A DNA stretch of 64,000 nucleotides. Origin: an uncultured Clostridium sp. GTDB taxonomy: Bacteria; Bacillota; Clostridia; Clostridiales; Clostridiaceae. Below the pieces are notes generated by a model. The model was not told the origin of the DNA. It searched no databases and saw only the letters and a program-made list of their open reading frames with translations. Position 1 is the stretch's first letter. The number at the start of each line of letters is the position of its first letter. Positions 17,979 through 26,343 of this stretch are shown here, piece after piece. The stretch lies in the NCBI RefSeq assembly GCF_947072515.1, contig NZ_CAMTIG010000001.1, forward strand, positions 1-64,000. Reading direction: 5' to 3'. A program made the translations under genes and the position numbers.

Positions 17979-19187
17979 TTAAATATTTTGTTTAAGTTCT
18001 TCTCTTATTTCTTTTATAAATTCTAAGCTATTTAATATTTGTGGATTTTCTATCACTGTTATAAAAGCCATGTCTTTAGTCATTTTTCCATCTTCTATGA
18101 CTTTTAATGAAGCTCTTTCTAAAGAATCAGAGAATTTAATTAACTCTTTTATATTATCTAATTCTCCTCTTTTCCTTAATGCTCCAGCCCAAGCAAATAT
18201 GGTTGCTATAGAATTAGTTGAAGTTTCTTCACCTTTTAAATGTCTATAATAATGTCTTTGAACTGTTCCATGTGCTGCTTCATACTCAAAGTTTCCTTCT
18301 GACGAAACCAATACCGATGTCATCATTGGAAGAGATCCAAAGGAAGCACCTATCATATCACTCATAACATCTCCATCATAATTTTTACAAGCCCAAATCA
18401 TCCCACCTTCTGATTTTATAATTCTAGCTACAGCATCATCTATTAATGTATAAAAATACTCTATTCCTTCTTCTTCAAATTTATTTTTATATTCTTTCAA
18501 ATAAATTTCTTCAAAAATATCTTTAAAGCTATGATCGTATTTTTTAGAAATAGTATCTTTAGCTGAAAACCATATGTCCTGTTTTTTTTCTAATGCATAA
18601 TTAAAACAACTCCTAGCAAAACTTTCTATAGAGTGATTTAAATTATGCATTCCTAAAACTATACCTTCTTTATCAAAGTTATGAATTAAGCTTCTAGTTT
18701 CCTCACCTTTTTCATTTGTGAAGACCAACTCACACTTACCTTTTTCTTCAACTTTCATTTCAACATCTTTATAAATATCTCCATAAGCATGTCTCGCTAT
18801 AGTAATTGGCTTACTCCAACTTCTAACATAAGGTTGTACATTACTAACTAAAATAGGTGCTCTAAATACAGTTCCATCTAAAATTGCACGAATAGTCCCA
18901 TTTGGACTTTTCCACATTTTTTTTAATTTATATTCTTCCACTCTTTGCGCATTAGGAGTTATTGTTGCACATTTTACTCCTACTCCATATTTTTTTATTG
19001 CTTCTGCTGCCTTTATAGTCACTTCATCTTCTGTATTATCTCTATTTTTTAGTCCTAAATCATAATACTCTGTTTTTAAATCCACAAATGGAATAATAAG
19101 TTCTTCCTTTATAGATTTCCATAAGACTCTAGTCATTTCATCTCCATCCATCTCAACTAATGGAGTATTCATTTTAATTTTACCCAT
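17979..19187 (-). CDS. icd: NADP-dependent isocitrate dehydrogenase, eukaryote-like type II
   Basis: The 402-residue protein reads MDGDEMTRVLWKSIKEELI near the start, then PNAQRVEEYKLKKMWKSPNGT, and IWACKNYDGDVMSDMIGASFG later. This is the homodimeric type II enzyme related to eukaryotic NADP-IDH, not the type I E. coli enzyme (which lacks the MWKSPNGT region). It oxidises isocitrate to 2-oxoglutarate, giving NADPH and the carbon skeleton of glutamate. It stands alone, without citrate synthase or aconitase. The ATG has AGAGGG seven bases before it. Confidence 0.93.
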   Translation of the reverse strand: MGKIKMNTPLVEMDGDEMTRVLWKSIKEELIIPFVDLKTEYYDLGLKNRDNTEDEVTIKAAEAIKKYGVGVKCATITPNAQRVEEYKLKKMWKSPNGTIRAILDGTVFRAPILVSNVQPYVRSWSKPITIARHAYGDIYKDVEMKVEEKGKCELVFTNEKGEETRSLIHNFDKEGIVLGMHNLNHSIESFARSCFNYALEKKQDIWFSAKDTISKKYDHSFKDIFEEIYLKEYKNKFEEEGIEYFYTLIDDAVARIIKSEGGMIWACKNYDGDVMSDMIGASFGSLPMMTSVLVSSEGNFEYEAAHGTVQRHYYRHLKGEETSTNSIATIFAWAGALRKRGELDNIKELIKFSDSLERASLKVIEDGKMTKDMAFITVIENPQILNSLEFIKEIREELKQNI

Positions 19188-19253
19188 ATAATAACCCTCT
19201 CTTTTTTTATTTAAGAATTATTATATGTTAATTTTTTCCTTTTTTCAATTTAA

Positions 19254-19688
19254 TTATTCTTCTATTTGTTCCACAACATCATTTTCTTTAATGTGTCCGC
19301 CTTTTATAACTTTTGAGAAAGTTCCATAAACTGGCATTATACATCTTCCAACTCTATAGAATATTTCACATTCACTATGACATTTTTTACCTATTTGTGT
19401 TATTTCTAATATAGCATCACCAATTTTAAGCTTTGTTCCTATTGGTAATTTATTTACTTCTATACCTTCTATTACAATATTTTCTCCAAAATCTCCAAAA
19501 ACTACATTTCCGCCTTCTTTATTGAAATCATCTATTTTACTTACTTCTAAAAGACTTACTTGTCTATGCCAATTTCCACCATGAGCATCACCTTCAAGCC
19601 CAAAATTTTCTATTAAATCAATTTCTGGTATTCTTTTCTTAACTGTTCCTTTTTTCTCGCTTTTACAAATTGCAACTATTCTTCCCAT
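19254..19688 (-). CDS. MOSC domain protein
   Basis: From the preferred ATG (MGRIVAICKSEKKG, with GGAGG eight bases upstream) the protein has 144 residues; the track start overlaps moaA and is less likely. It is a stand-alone MOSC domain, with GLEGDAHGGNWHRQVSLL and the conserved cysteine region KKCHSECEIFYRVGRC. MOSC domains bind molybdenum cofactor or transfer sulfur, as in the C-terminal part of Mo-cofactor sulfurases. It is the last gene of the cofactor operon, 4 bp after moaA. Confidence 0.88.
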   Translation of the reverse strand: MGRIVAICKSEKKGTVKKRIPEIDLIENFGLEGDAHGGNWHRQVSLLEVSKIDDFNKEGGNVVFGDFGENIVIEGIEVNKLPIGTKLKIGDAILEITQIGKKCHSECEIFYRVGRCIMPVYGTFSKVIKGGHIKENDVVEQIEE

Positions 19689-19692
19689 GATT

Positions 19693-20670
19693 TTATCCTC
19701 CAATTTCATTCATGTTTCTTATTTCTTCTTTTTCATCTTCTTTATTAAACAAGTACTTTTCCGGTTTATTATATATACCGTTTTTTATGGCATCTATTAG
19801 TTTACTATCATCTTCTTTTCTTATAATTTTTTTTAAGTTTATATCACTTTTCCAATTTAAACATTGTTTAAGCATTCCATCAGTTGTTATTCTTATTCTA
19901 TTACAATCTTCACAGAAACAATTACTCATAGCACTTATAAAGCCTATTTTTCCTATATAGTTTTCTATTTTTATGTATTTTGCTGGGCCATCCTTTTTAT
20001 TTCTTTCTATTACTTTAATAGCTAAATTGCTTTCTTTTATAATATGAAGAACCTCTTCATTTGAAACCCCTTTAAATTTTTTTCCTTCTCCTATAGGCAT
20101 AAGTTCTATAAATCTTAAAGCTATTTTTTTATCTTTTGTAAAATGGACTAAATCTAATATTTCATTTTTATTTAAATCTTCTATTACAACTGTATTTATT
20201 TTTACCTTCATTCCTAAACTAAGAGCTTTATCTATACTATTTAAGACTTTTCTTATATCTCCGCCTCTAGTTATTTTTTTAAACTTTTCTTCCTCTAACG
20301 TATCTAAACTTATGTTTAAACTTTTCACACCATTTTCATAGAGAAATTCTAAACGCTCTTCTAATAACATAGCATTCGTAGTTAGTGCTATCTCTTCTAT
20401 TCCTTCTATATTATTTACTTCTCTAATTAATTCATTTATATCTTTTCTAACTAAAGGCTCTCCACCAGTAAGTCTCACTTTTCTAATTCCTAATTTTGCA
20501 CTTGCATCTATTATTTTTATTACTTCTTCATTTGTTATTTTATCTTCTTCTTCAAAAAAACTATTTTCTCTAGCAGGCATACAGTAAATACATCTTAAAT
20601 TGCATCTATCTGTTAATGATACTCTTATATAATCTACTGTTCTACCAAATTTATCTTTCAAAATTTTCAC
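19693..20670 (-). CDS. moaA: GTP 3',8-cyclase
   Basis: The 325-residue radical SAM protein has the N-terminal cluster motif CNLRCIYCMP and a second cluster ligand set near the C-terminus, NCFCEDCNRIRI followed by QCLN. It converts GTP to 3',8-cyclo-GTP, the first step of molybdenum cofactor synthesis, using S-adenosylmethionine. The C-terminal GG motif normally expected is seen as NEIGG at the very end. It is 7 bp from moaC, which acts next. Confidence 0.96.
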   Translation of the reverse strand: MKILKDKFGRTVDYIRVSLTDRCNLRCIYCMPARENSFFEEEDKITNEEVIKIIDASAKLGIRKVRLTGGEPLVRKDINELIREVNNIEGIEEIALTTNAMLLEERLEFLYENGVKSLNISLDTLEEEKFKKITRGGDIRKVLNSIDKALSLGMKVKINTVVIEDLNKNEILDLVHFTKDKKIALRFIELMPIGEGKKFKGVSNEEVLHIIKESNLAIKVIERNKKDGPAKYIKIENYIGKIGFISAMSNCFCEDCNRIRITTDGMLKQCLNWKSDINLKKIIRKEDDSKLIDAIKNGIYNKPEKYLFNKEDEKEEIRNMNEIGG

Positions 20671-20677
20671 CTCTTAC

Positions 20678-21154
20678 TTAATAGAAAAAATCCCCGCTTT
20701 TCCCACCTTTTTTACTTTTTAAATGTATATCTGTTATAGTTATTCTTTTGTCTACTGCTTTACACATATCATATATAGTAAGTGCTGCTATAGATACTCC
20801 TGTTAAAGCTTCCATCTCTACTCCTGTTTTATCTGTAAGCTTTGCCATTCCTTCTATTTCTATAGCACTTTCCTCATGGTTTATTTTAAAGTTTATATAA
20901 CATCCTTTTATCATTATAGGATGGCACATTGGAATCAAATCTGATGTTCTTTTCATTCCCATTATACCTGCTACTCTAGCTACTCCTAGAACATCGCCTT
21001 TTCCAATTTCGCCCTTTTTAATAAGTTCTAAAGTTTCTGGGCTTACTAATACTTTTCCCACTGCAACTGCTACTCTATTTGTATCTTTTTTCTCCGATAC
21101 ATCAACCATTACAGCATTTCCATCTTTATCAAAATGAGTTAATCCATTATCCAT
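20678..21154 (-). CDS. moaC: Cyclic pyranopterin monophosphate synthase
   Basis: The 158-residue protein begins [18 protein letters not shown] and contains [15 protein letters not shown] and the [23 protein letters not shown] region with the catalytic lysines ([16 protein letters not shown]). It converts the MoaA product to cyclic pyranopterin monophosphate. It lies between moaA (7 bp) and the molybdopterin-binding gene (immediately adjacent), so translation is tightly coupled. Confidence 0.96.
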   Translation of the reverse strand: MDNGLTHFDKDGNAVMVDVSEKKDTNRVAVAVGKVLVSPETLELIKKGEIGKGDVLGVARVAGIMGMKRTSDLIPMCHPIMIKGCYINFKINHEESAIEIEGMAKLTDKTGVEMEALTGVSIAALTIYDMCKAVDKRITITDIHLKSKKGGKSGDFFY

Positions 21155-22174
21155 TTATATTCCCTTTCCAAAAGAACAATGTGGAAAAGTACAAACTTTA
21201 CAGTCTAAACATTGTCCACCATGTCCTAATTCTGTAATATCTCTTCTTTTTAATTTTTCATCTGCTAGTATTCTTGGAAGCACTATATCAAATATAGTTC
21301 TCTTAGAATACATTACACATCCTGGAAGTCCTACTATTGGAATATCTCCATGATATGCTAATAAAAACATTGCCCCTGGAAGTACTGGTGCTCCATAAGT
21401 TATAAGCTCTGCTCCACTTTCTTTTATTGCAGTTGGCGTTACATCATCAGGATCTACAGACATTCCACCTGTACAAATTATAAATTCTGCACCATTATCT
21501 AAAGCCTTATGGATTTCTTTTATTATATCCTCTTTTTTATCATCAACTATGGCTTGATTAACTAGCTCACATCCAAAATACTCTATTTTTCTTTTTACTG
21601 CCGGTCCAAATGCATCTTTTATTCTTCCATGAAAAACTTCACTACCAGTAGTTATCATATGAACTTTTTTACCTTTTATTTCTTTTACACTTATAATCTT
21701 TTCCTTTATAAGTTTTTCAGCCTCTATTATCTTTTCTTCTTCTATAATTAAAGGAATAACTCTTGTTCCACCTAATAATTCTCCTTCTTTTACTGGAGTA
21801 TTATTGTGTATCATAGCAATTATTATTTCACCTAAATCATTTATATCAAAAAGTTTTTCCTTATCTATTTTTAAAAGTCCATCTCTATCTGCAATAAAGT
21901 TTATTTTTCCTTCTTTAATTTCTCCAAACTTTATTCCTTCTCCACAAACTAAATCTTTTATTCTTTCAGCTGCATCATTTTCATGAAGCATACCTTCTTT
22001 CGCTTCCCAAACATAAATATGTTCTTTTCCAATAGATAAAAGTTCTTCTATATCTTCCTCTTTTATTATATGACCTTTTTTAAATGCTCTTCCTTTAAAT
22101 TCACCTGGAACTATTTTAGTTATATCGTGACAAAGAACATTTCCAACTGCATCTTTAACATGTACTTTCTTCAT
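21155..22174 (-). CDS. Molybdopterin-binding protein with C-terminal cysteine cluster
   Basis: The 339-residue protein has an N-terminal part unlike MoeA (about 1-165), a MogA/MoeA-type molybdopterin-binding domain (ITTGSEVFHGRI, ICTGGMSVDPDDVTPTAI) and a tail CLDCKVCTFPHC that could bind an iron-sulfur cluster or zinc. Proteins of this plan occur with anaerobic molybdoenzymes; their exact step in cofactor insertion is not settled. It lies between modB (10 bp) and moaC. A second true MoeA is encoded at 25.1-26.3 kb, so this one is likely a specialised paralogue. Confidence 0.8.
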   Translation of the reverse strand: MKKVHVKDAVGNVLCHDITKIVPGEFKGRAFKKGHIIKEEDIEELLSIGKEHIYVWEAKEGMLHENDAAERIKDLVCGEGIKFGEIKEGKINFIADRDGLLKIDKEKLFDINDLGEIIIAMIHNNTPVKEGELLGGTRVIPLIIEEEKIIEAEKLIKEKIISVKEIKGKKVHMITTGSEVFHGRIKDAFGPAVKRKIEYFGCELVNQAIVDDKKEDIIKEIHKALDNGAEFIICTGGMSVDPDDVTPTAIKESGAELITYGAPVLPGAMFLLAYHGDIPIVGLPGCVMYSKRTIFDIVLPRILADEKLKRRDITELGHGGQCLDCKVCTFPHCSFGKGI

Positions 22175-22184
22175 CTTACTCTCC

Positions 22185-22841
22185 TCACTTCATTTTTCTA
22201 AGTATAAAATTGTAACTTAAAGTTAAAGCTATCGAAATACAAACTATTACTATTAAAATAGTTGTGGCAATTCCACTATCACTATTTTCTATTGCGTAAT
22301 ACAACGCCATTGGAACAGTTTGCGTTTCTCCTGGAATATTTCCTGCAACCAATATTGTTGCTCCAAATTCTCCAAATATTCTAGCTATAGATAAAACAGT
22401 TCCTGTTATTATTCCCTTTCTTGCTAGTGGAAGGCTGATTTTTCTATATACTAATCTTTCATTTGCTCCCATTTCTATCGCAACCATTTTCAATTCCTCT
22501 GGTACGCTTAAAAGGCTCGTTTTTATACTTCCATACATTATAGGAATAGATACTACTATTCCTACTATAATTGCTCCTACCATCGTAAATATAATAGAAA
22601 TATTTAAATTTTCATATAAAAACTTTCCAATTACCCCTCTTTTTCCAAGACTTAATAAAATTAAATATCCCACTGCAGATGGTGGCAGAAACATTGGTAG
22701 TAATATCAATGTTTCTATAAAACTTTTCCCCCTAATTTTCTTTTGAACTAATATATAATTTAATATTATACCCAATAAAAGTGTAATAAATAATGAAATT
22801 ATTACAACTTTAAAAGATATAAAAAATGCATTCCCTATCAT
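22185..22841 (-). CDS. modB: Molybdate ABC transporter permease
   Basis: The 218-residue protein has about five membrane helices and the ABC permease EAA loop (EMGANERLVYRKISLPLA), then RIFGEFGATILVAGNIPGET, the ModB signature. It forms the channel of the molybdate/tungstate importer. Its start overlaps the modA stop by 4 bp. No modC ATPase follows; the next gene is a molybdopterin-binding protein. Confidence 0.93.
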   Translation of the reverse strand: MIGNAFFISFKVVIISLFITLLLGIILNYILVQKKIRGKSFIETLILLPMFLPPSAVGYLILLSLGKRGVIGKFLYENLNISIIFTMVGAIIVGIVVSIPIMYGSIKTSLLSVPEELKMVAIEMGANERLVYRKISLPLARKGIITGTVLSIARIFGEFGATILVAGNIPGETQTVPMALYYAIENSDSGIATTILIVIVCISIALTLSYNFILRKMK

Positions 22842-23611
22842 TTATTTTTAGCAAATCCATACTCCTCAAATACCTTCATAGCTTCATCACTATTTAAATA
22901 ATTAAGGAACTCTTCTGTTTCTTTTATATTTTTACTATCTTTTAAAACAGCAACTGTATATTGAATTTTTTCGTGGGAATCGTCATTTACGTTATAAACT
23001 ACCTTTGAGTCCTTTAAGTTTATTGCATCTGTTTTATAAACAAATCCATATTCTGCATTACCGCTTTCTACATACTCTTTTACATTCGTTACACTTTTTC
23101 CATAAACAAGTTTTTCTTTAAGTGCACTATAAATCTTATAATATTCTAAACTTTCTTTTGCATAAGCTCCAGCTGGAACAGTGCTCGGCTCTCCTATAGC
23201 TATTTTTCCTTCAACATTTACTAATTCTTTTAAATCTTCTATATTCTTATCCCCTATTACTACTAAAGAGTTTAATAAGATATCTTCTACTTTATTATTG
23301 TAAATATATCCTTTATTTAAAAGTTGATCTGAATAAGTTTTACTAGCAGAAAAAAACATATCCACATCTGCTCCGTTTTGGATTTGTTTTTCTAGTGTCC
23401 CCGAACTACCAGCATTTAATTTTATATTTATTCCTGTTTTTTTTGTAAAGTTAGCTCCTATAATATCCATTGGCTCCTTTAAACTAGCTGCAATAGATAC
23501 TACAATTTCTTTTTCTTCATTATTATTCCCCTTCTTGTCACATCCAACTAAGCCTATTATTACCCCTATACAAGCTATCATTGGAACAAGAAATTTTACT
23601 TTCTTGCGCAT
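22838..23611 (-). CDS. modA: Molybdate-binding lipoprotein
   Basis: The 257-residue protein has a lipoprotein signal ending in LVGC and a type II periplasmic-binding fold: VSIAASLKEPMDIIGANF, KLNAGSSGTLEKQIQNGADVD (in part) and GEPSTVPAGAYA. These are the oxyanion-binding segments of ModA. In a Gram-positive cell it is tethered to the outer face of the membrane and delivers molybdate to ModB. It overlaps moaB upstream by 16 bp. Confidence 0.94.
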   Translation of the reverse strand: MRKKVKFLVPMIACIGVIIGLVGCDKKGNNNEEKEIVVSIAASLKEPMDIIGANFTKKTGINIKLNAGSSGTLEKQIQNGADVDMFFSASKTYSDQLLNKGYIYNNKVEDILLNSLVVIGDKNIEDLKELVNVEGKIAIGEPSTVPAGAYAKESLEYYKIYSALKEKLVYGKSVTNVKEYVESGNAEYGFVYKTDAINLKDSKVVYNVNDDSHEKIQYTVAVLKDSKNIKETEEFLNYLNSDEAMKVFEEYGFAKNK

Positions 23612-24087
23612 TCACCTGTTCTCCCCTTCATTATATCAATTCCATGTTTCAATTCATTTATTAAATATTCCATAATCTCTCTACAGGCCTTCGGACTACC
23701 TGGCATATTTACAATTAAAGTTTCGCCTCTTATTCCTGCTGTTGCCCTTGAAAGCATTGCTCGCTTAGTTAGTGTTAGACTATATGCTCTCACTGCTTCT
23801 GGAATTCCTAGTGCTTCTCTTTCTATAACTTCTTTCGTTGCCTCTGGCATTATATCCCTTTGGCTAAATCCTGTACCACCCGTAGTCAATATTAACTCTA
23901 CCTTTAAGTTATCTGCCATATTTATCATCTCTTCTTTTAGCATTTCTTTATCATCTGGTAGCATTATATATTTTTTCACTTCAAAATCATTTTCTTTCCC
24001 TATTTCTTCAATGACTTTTCCACTTAAATCCTCTCTTTTCCCTGCATATCCTGAATCACTACTTGTAATTATTCCTAATGTGTACAT
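23596..24087 (-). CDS. moaB: Molybdopterin adenylyltransferase (MogA/MoaB family)
   Basis: The 163-residue protein has the family motifs LGIITSSDSGYAGKREDLSG, LTTGGTGFSQRDIMPEAT and NMPGSPKACREIMEYL. It activates molybdopterin by adenylylation before molybdate insertion by MoeA. The name MogA is equally possible. It is 2 bp after mobB and overlaps modA by 16 bp, within the operon. Confidence 0.92.
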   Translation of the reverse strand: MYTLGIITSSDSGYAGKREDLSGKVIEEIGKENDFEVKKYIMLPDDKEMLKEEMINMADNLKVELILTTGGTGFSQRDIMPEATKEVIEREALGIPEAVRAYSLTLTKRAMLSRATAGIRGETLIVNMPGSPKACREIMEYLINELKHGIDIMKGRTGECARK

Positions 24088-24089
24088 GA

Positions 24090-24575
24090 TTATTCCTCCT
24101 TAAATTTTAATATTAAATCTACAAGTCTCTCATAATCATTTCTATCTACCACTTCTACATTATCTATATCAATCTCTGTGTCTGAAGCTACACATATTAA
24201 TCTTTCTACAGGTGTTATAATTTTAGTACTTAATCTTGAATTAAAAACTTCAATCTTATTTAAATTACTTTTTTTATAACCTTCAACTATTATAAAATCT
24301 TTTTCTGAAAAAAGATTTATAGCTTCATCTAAATCGAGCTCTTTTTCTATCATCATATAGGTTCTTCCAATAGAAGTTATACAAATTTCCTCTGCCCCAG
24401 CTTCTCTATGCTTATATGTATCTTTTCCCTTTTTATCTAATTCTAAAGTATGACTATGATGTTTTATTGTGCCTACTTTAAATCCTCTTTTTTTTAATTC
24501 CTTTATTATCCCCACAACAACTGTTGTTTTACCAACATTTGAACATTCTCCAACAACATTTATTATTCTACTCAT
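24090..24575 (-). CDS. mobB: Molybdopterin-guanine dinucleotide synthesis protein MobB
   Basis: The 161-residue GTP-binding protein begins INVVGECSNVGKTTVVVGII, a P-loop in which the usual glycine-rich segment reads GECSNVGKTT, then VGTIKHHSH with the histidines typical of MobB. It assists MobA in attaching GMP to molybdopterin. Its ATG overlaps the mobA stop (ATGA), so the two are translated in step. Confidence 0.92.
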   Translation of the reverse strand: MSRIINVVGECSNVGKTTVVVGIIKELKKRGFKVGTIKHHSHTLELDKKGKDTYKHREAGAEEICITSIGRTYMMIEKELDLDEAINLFSEKDFIIVEGYKKSNLNKIEVFNSRLSTKIITPVERLICVASDTEIDIDNVEVVDRNDYERLVDLILKFKEE

Positions 24576-25144
24576 AATTTATTCCCTAATACTAACTTAT
24601 CATATTCTTCAACAGTATTTATATTTGTAAAGTTGTTTTCATCCTTTATTTCTATTTTTTTAATATTTAGTTTTTTGAACATACCTCGTAATGAATATTC
24701 TTTTTCTTTAATACTTTCATAAATTTTTTCTATTATTTCTTTTTTATATATCCCACAAAAAGGTTCTAATCTTCCATTTAATGTAGGAATTAAGCAATCT
24801 TCTTCAAATTCTATTTTTCCAAGCATCTCTAAAATTTCTTTATTCAAAAATGGCATATCACAAGATACTATTATTCCCTTTTCATTTTTTATTTTTTTCA
24901 ACGCAGAATATATTCCACCAATAGGCCCAATATCCTTTATCTCATCTTCTATAATAGTAAATCCTTTAACTTTTTCAATTATTCTACTATCATTACATGA
25001 TATTAAAATTTCATCAAAATTATTTAATGCTTTTATTTCTCTATCTATAAAAAATTCTTCTTCATACTCTAATAGTGCCTTTGGAGAATAATTCATTCTA
25101 CTACTTTTTCCACCTGCTAAAATTATAGCTGAACATTTCATCAT
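24572..25144 (-). CDS. mobA: Molybdenum cofactor guanylyltransferase
   Basis: The 190-residue nucleotidyltransferase has the family start SAIILAGGKSSRMNYSPKAL and the metal site VSCDMPFLNKEIL. It joins GMP to Mo-molybdopterin, giving the bis-MGD form used by DMSO-reductase-family enzymes such as the one encoded at the head of this operon. The start overlaps the moeA stop as ATGA. Confidence 0.94.
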   Translation of the reverse strand: MMKCSAIILAGGKSSRMNYSPKALLEYEEEFFIDREIKALNNFDEILISCNDSRIIEKVKGFTIIEDEIKDIGPIGGIYSALKKIKNEKGIIVSCDMPFLNKEILEMLGKIEFEEDCLIPTLNGRLEPFCGIYKKEIIEKIYESIKEKEYSLRGMFKKLNIKKIEIKDENNFTNINTVEEYDKLVLGNKL

Positions 25145-26328
25145 CTTAAAACAAAGACCTCTTTTCCTTCTTCTAATATTTCATTTTTTCCGATTTCTAA
25201 TAAACAGTTACTATTTAGCATAGTATGAACCTGCCCTGGGCTTTGATATACATTATCAATATATACATCTCCATTGTTATCTTTAAAGGCCCTTAAAAAT
25301 CTTCTCTTTTTTCCTTTTTTCATAAAACTATCTTTTAATATTCCTTTTTCTTTCCTTATCATATCTTCTGTGCAATTTATCATCTTTAATAATCCGTCCC
25401 TACACAAAAGTTCGAAAGTCGTAGCACTTGCAACTGGTGTTCCTGATAGTCCTATATACAACTTTCCATTTTTTCTTCCAACAAAAAGTGGTGATCCTGG
25501 TTTTATATCTACTTTCCAAAATAAAATTTCATAACCTAAGTCTTTTACTACTTTTTGTACAATATCTTTTTCTCCAACCGAAACTCCTCCAGTTGAAATT
25601 ATAATATCTGATCTTTCCTCTAACTGGGTAATTCCATTCTTTAAACTTTCCTCATTATCTAAAAGACTTGAGTATAACTCACCATTCAAATTTAATTCTT
25701 TTATTCTTGATAAAAGAAATCCTCCGTTACAATTATACACCTTTCCATCTTTTAATTCTTCACCTGGATTTTGAATTTCATCACCTGTATTAATTAATCC
25801 TATATAAGGTTTTTTATATACTTTTATTTTATCTATACCTAAAGATGCAATTGCCATTACTTCAGATGCAGTTATCTTTTTGCCTTTACTTACTATTTTA
25901 TCACCTTTTTTAAAGTCTTCTCCTTCATAAATATAGTTATCAAAAGCCTTATGTTCTTTAAAAACTCTAACTTTTCCTTCTATCTCTTCAGTATCTTCTT
26001 GTCTTACTACACAATTGCAACCTACTGGTATTTTTGCCCCAGTCATAATTCTTATACATTGACCTTTCCCTACGATTTTTCGAGATACCTCACCTGCAAA
26101 AATTTTATCTATAACCTGGAACTCTTTATAATTTTCTAACCTCTCTAATTCTTCTCCTTTTAAAGCATACCCATCTAAAGGAGATTTAGAGAATGGTGGA
26201 TTATTTATTTTAGAGTGTACATCTTCATATAAAACTCTATTTAATCCATCATATAAGCTAACTTCTTCAAAACTTTTTTCTTCTATATTTTCTAATATTA
26301 TTTCTTTTGCTTTCTCTAAATCTATCAT
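25141..26328 (-). CDS. moeA: Molybdopterin molybdotransferase
   Basis: The 395-residue protein has all MoeA features: NNPPFSKSPLDGYALKGE, RIMTGAKIPVGCNCVV, TGDEIQNPGEELKDGKVYN (in part) and STGGVSVGEKDIV. It inserts molybdate into adenylylated molybdopterin. It follows the molybdoenzyme gene by 15 bp and overlaps mobA by 4 bp, so it is in the same transcript. Confidence 0.96.
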   Translation of the reverse strand: MIDLEKAKEIILENIEEKSFEEVSLYDGLNRVLYEDVHSKINNPPFSKSPLDGYALKGEELERLENYKEFQVIDKIFAGEVSRKIVGKGQCIRIMTGAKIPVGCNCVVRQEDTEEIEGKVRVFKEHKAFDNYIYEGEDFKKGDKIVSKGKKITASEVMAIASLGIDKIKVYKKPYIGLINTGDEIQNPGEELKDGKVYNCNGGFLLSRIKELNLNGELYSSLLDNEESLKNGITQLEERSDIIISTGGVSVGEKDIVQKVVKDLGYEILFWKVDIKPGSPLFVGRKNGKLYIGLSGTPVASATTFELLCRDGLLKMINCTEDMIRKEKGILKDSFMKKGKKRRFLRAFKDNNGDVYIDNVYQSPGQVHTMLNSNCLLEIGKNEILEEGKEVFVLR

Positions 26329-26343
26329 AAAAAATCTCCTTAT

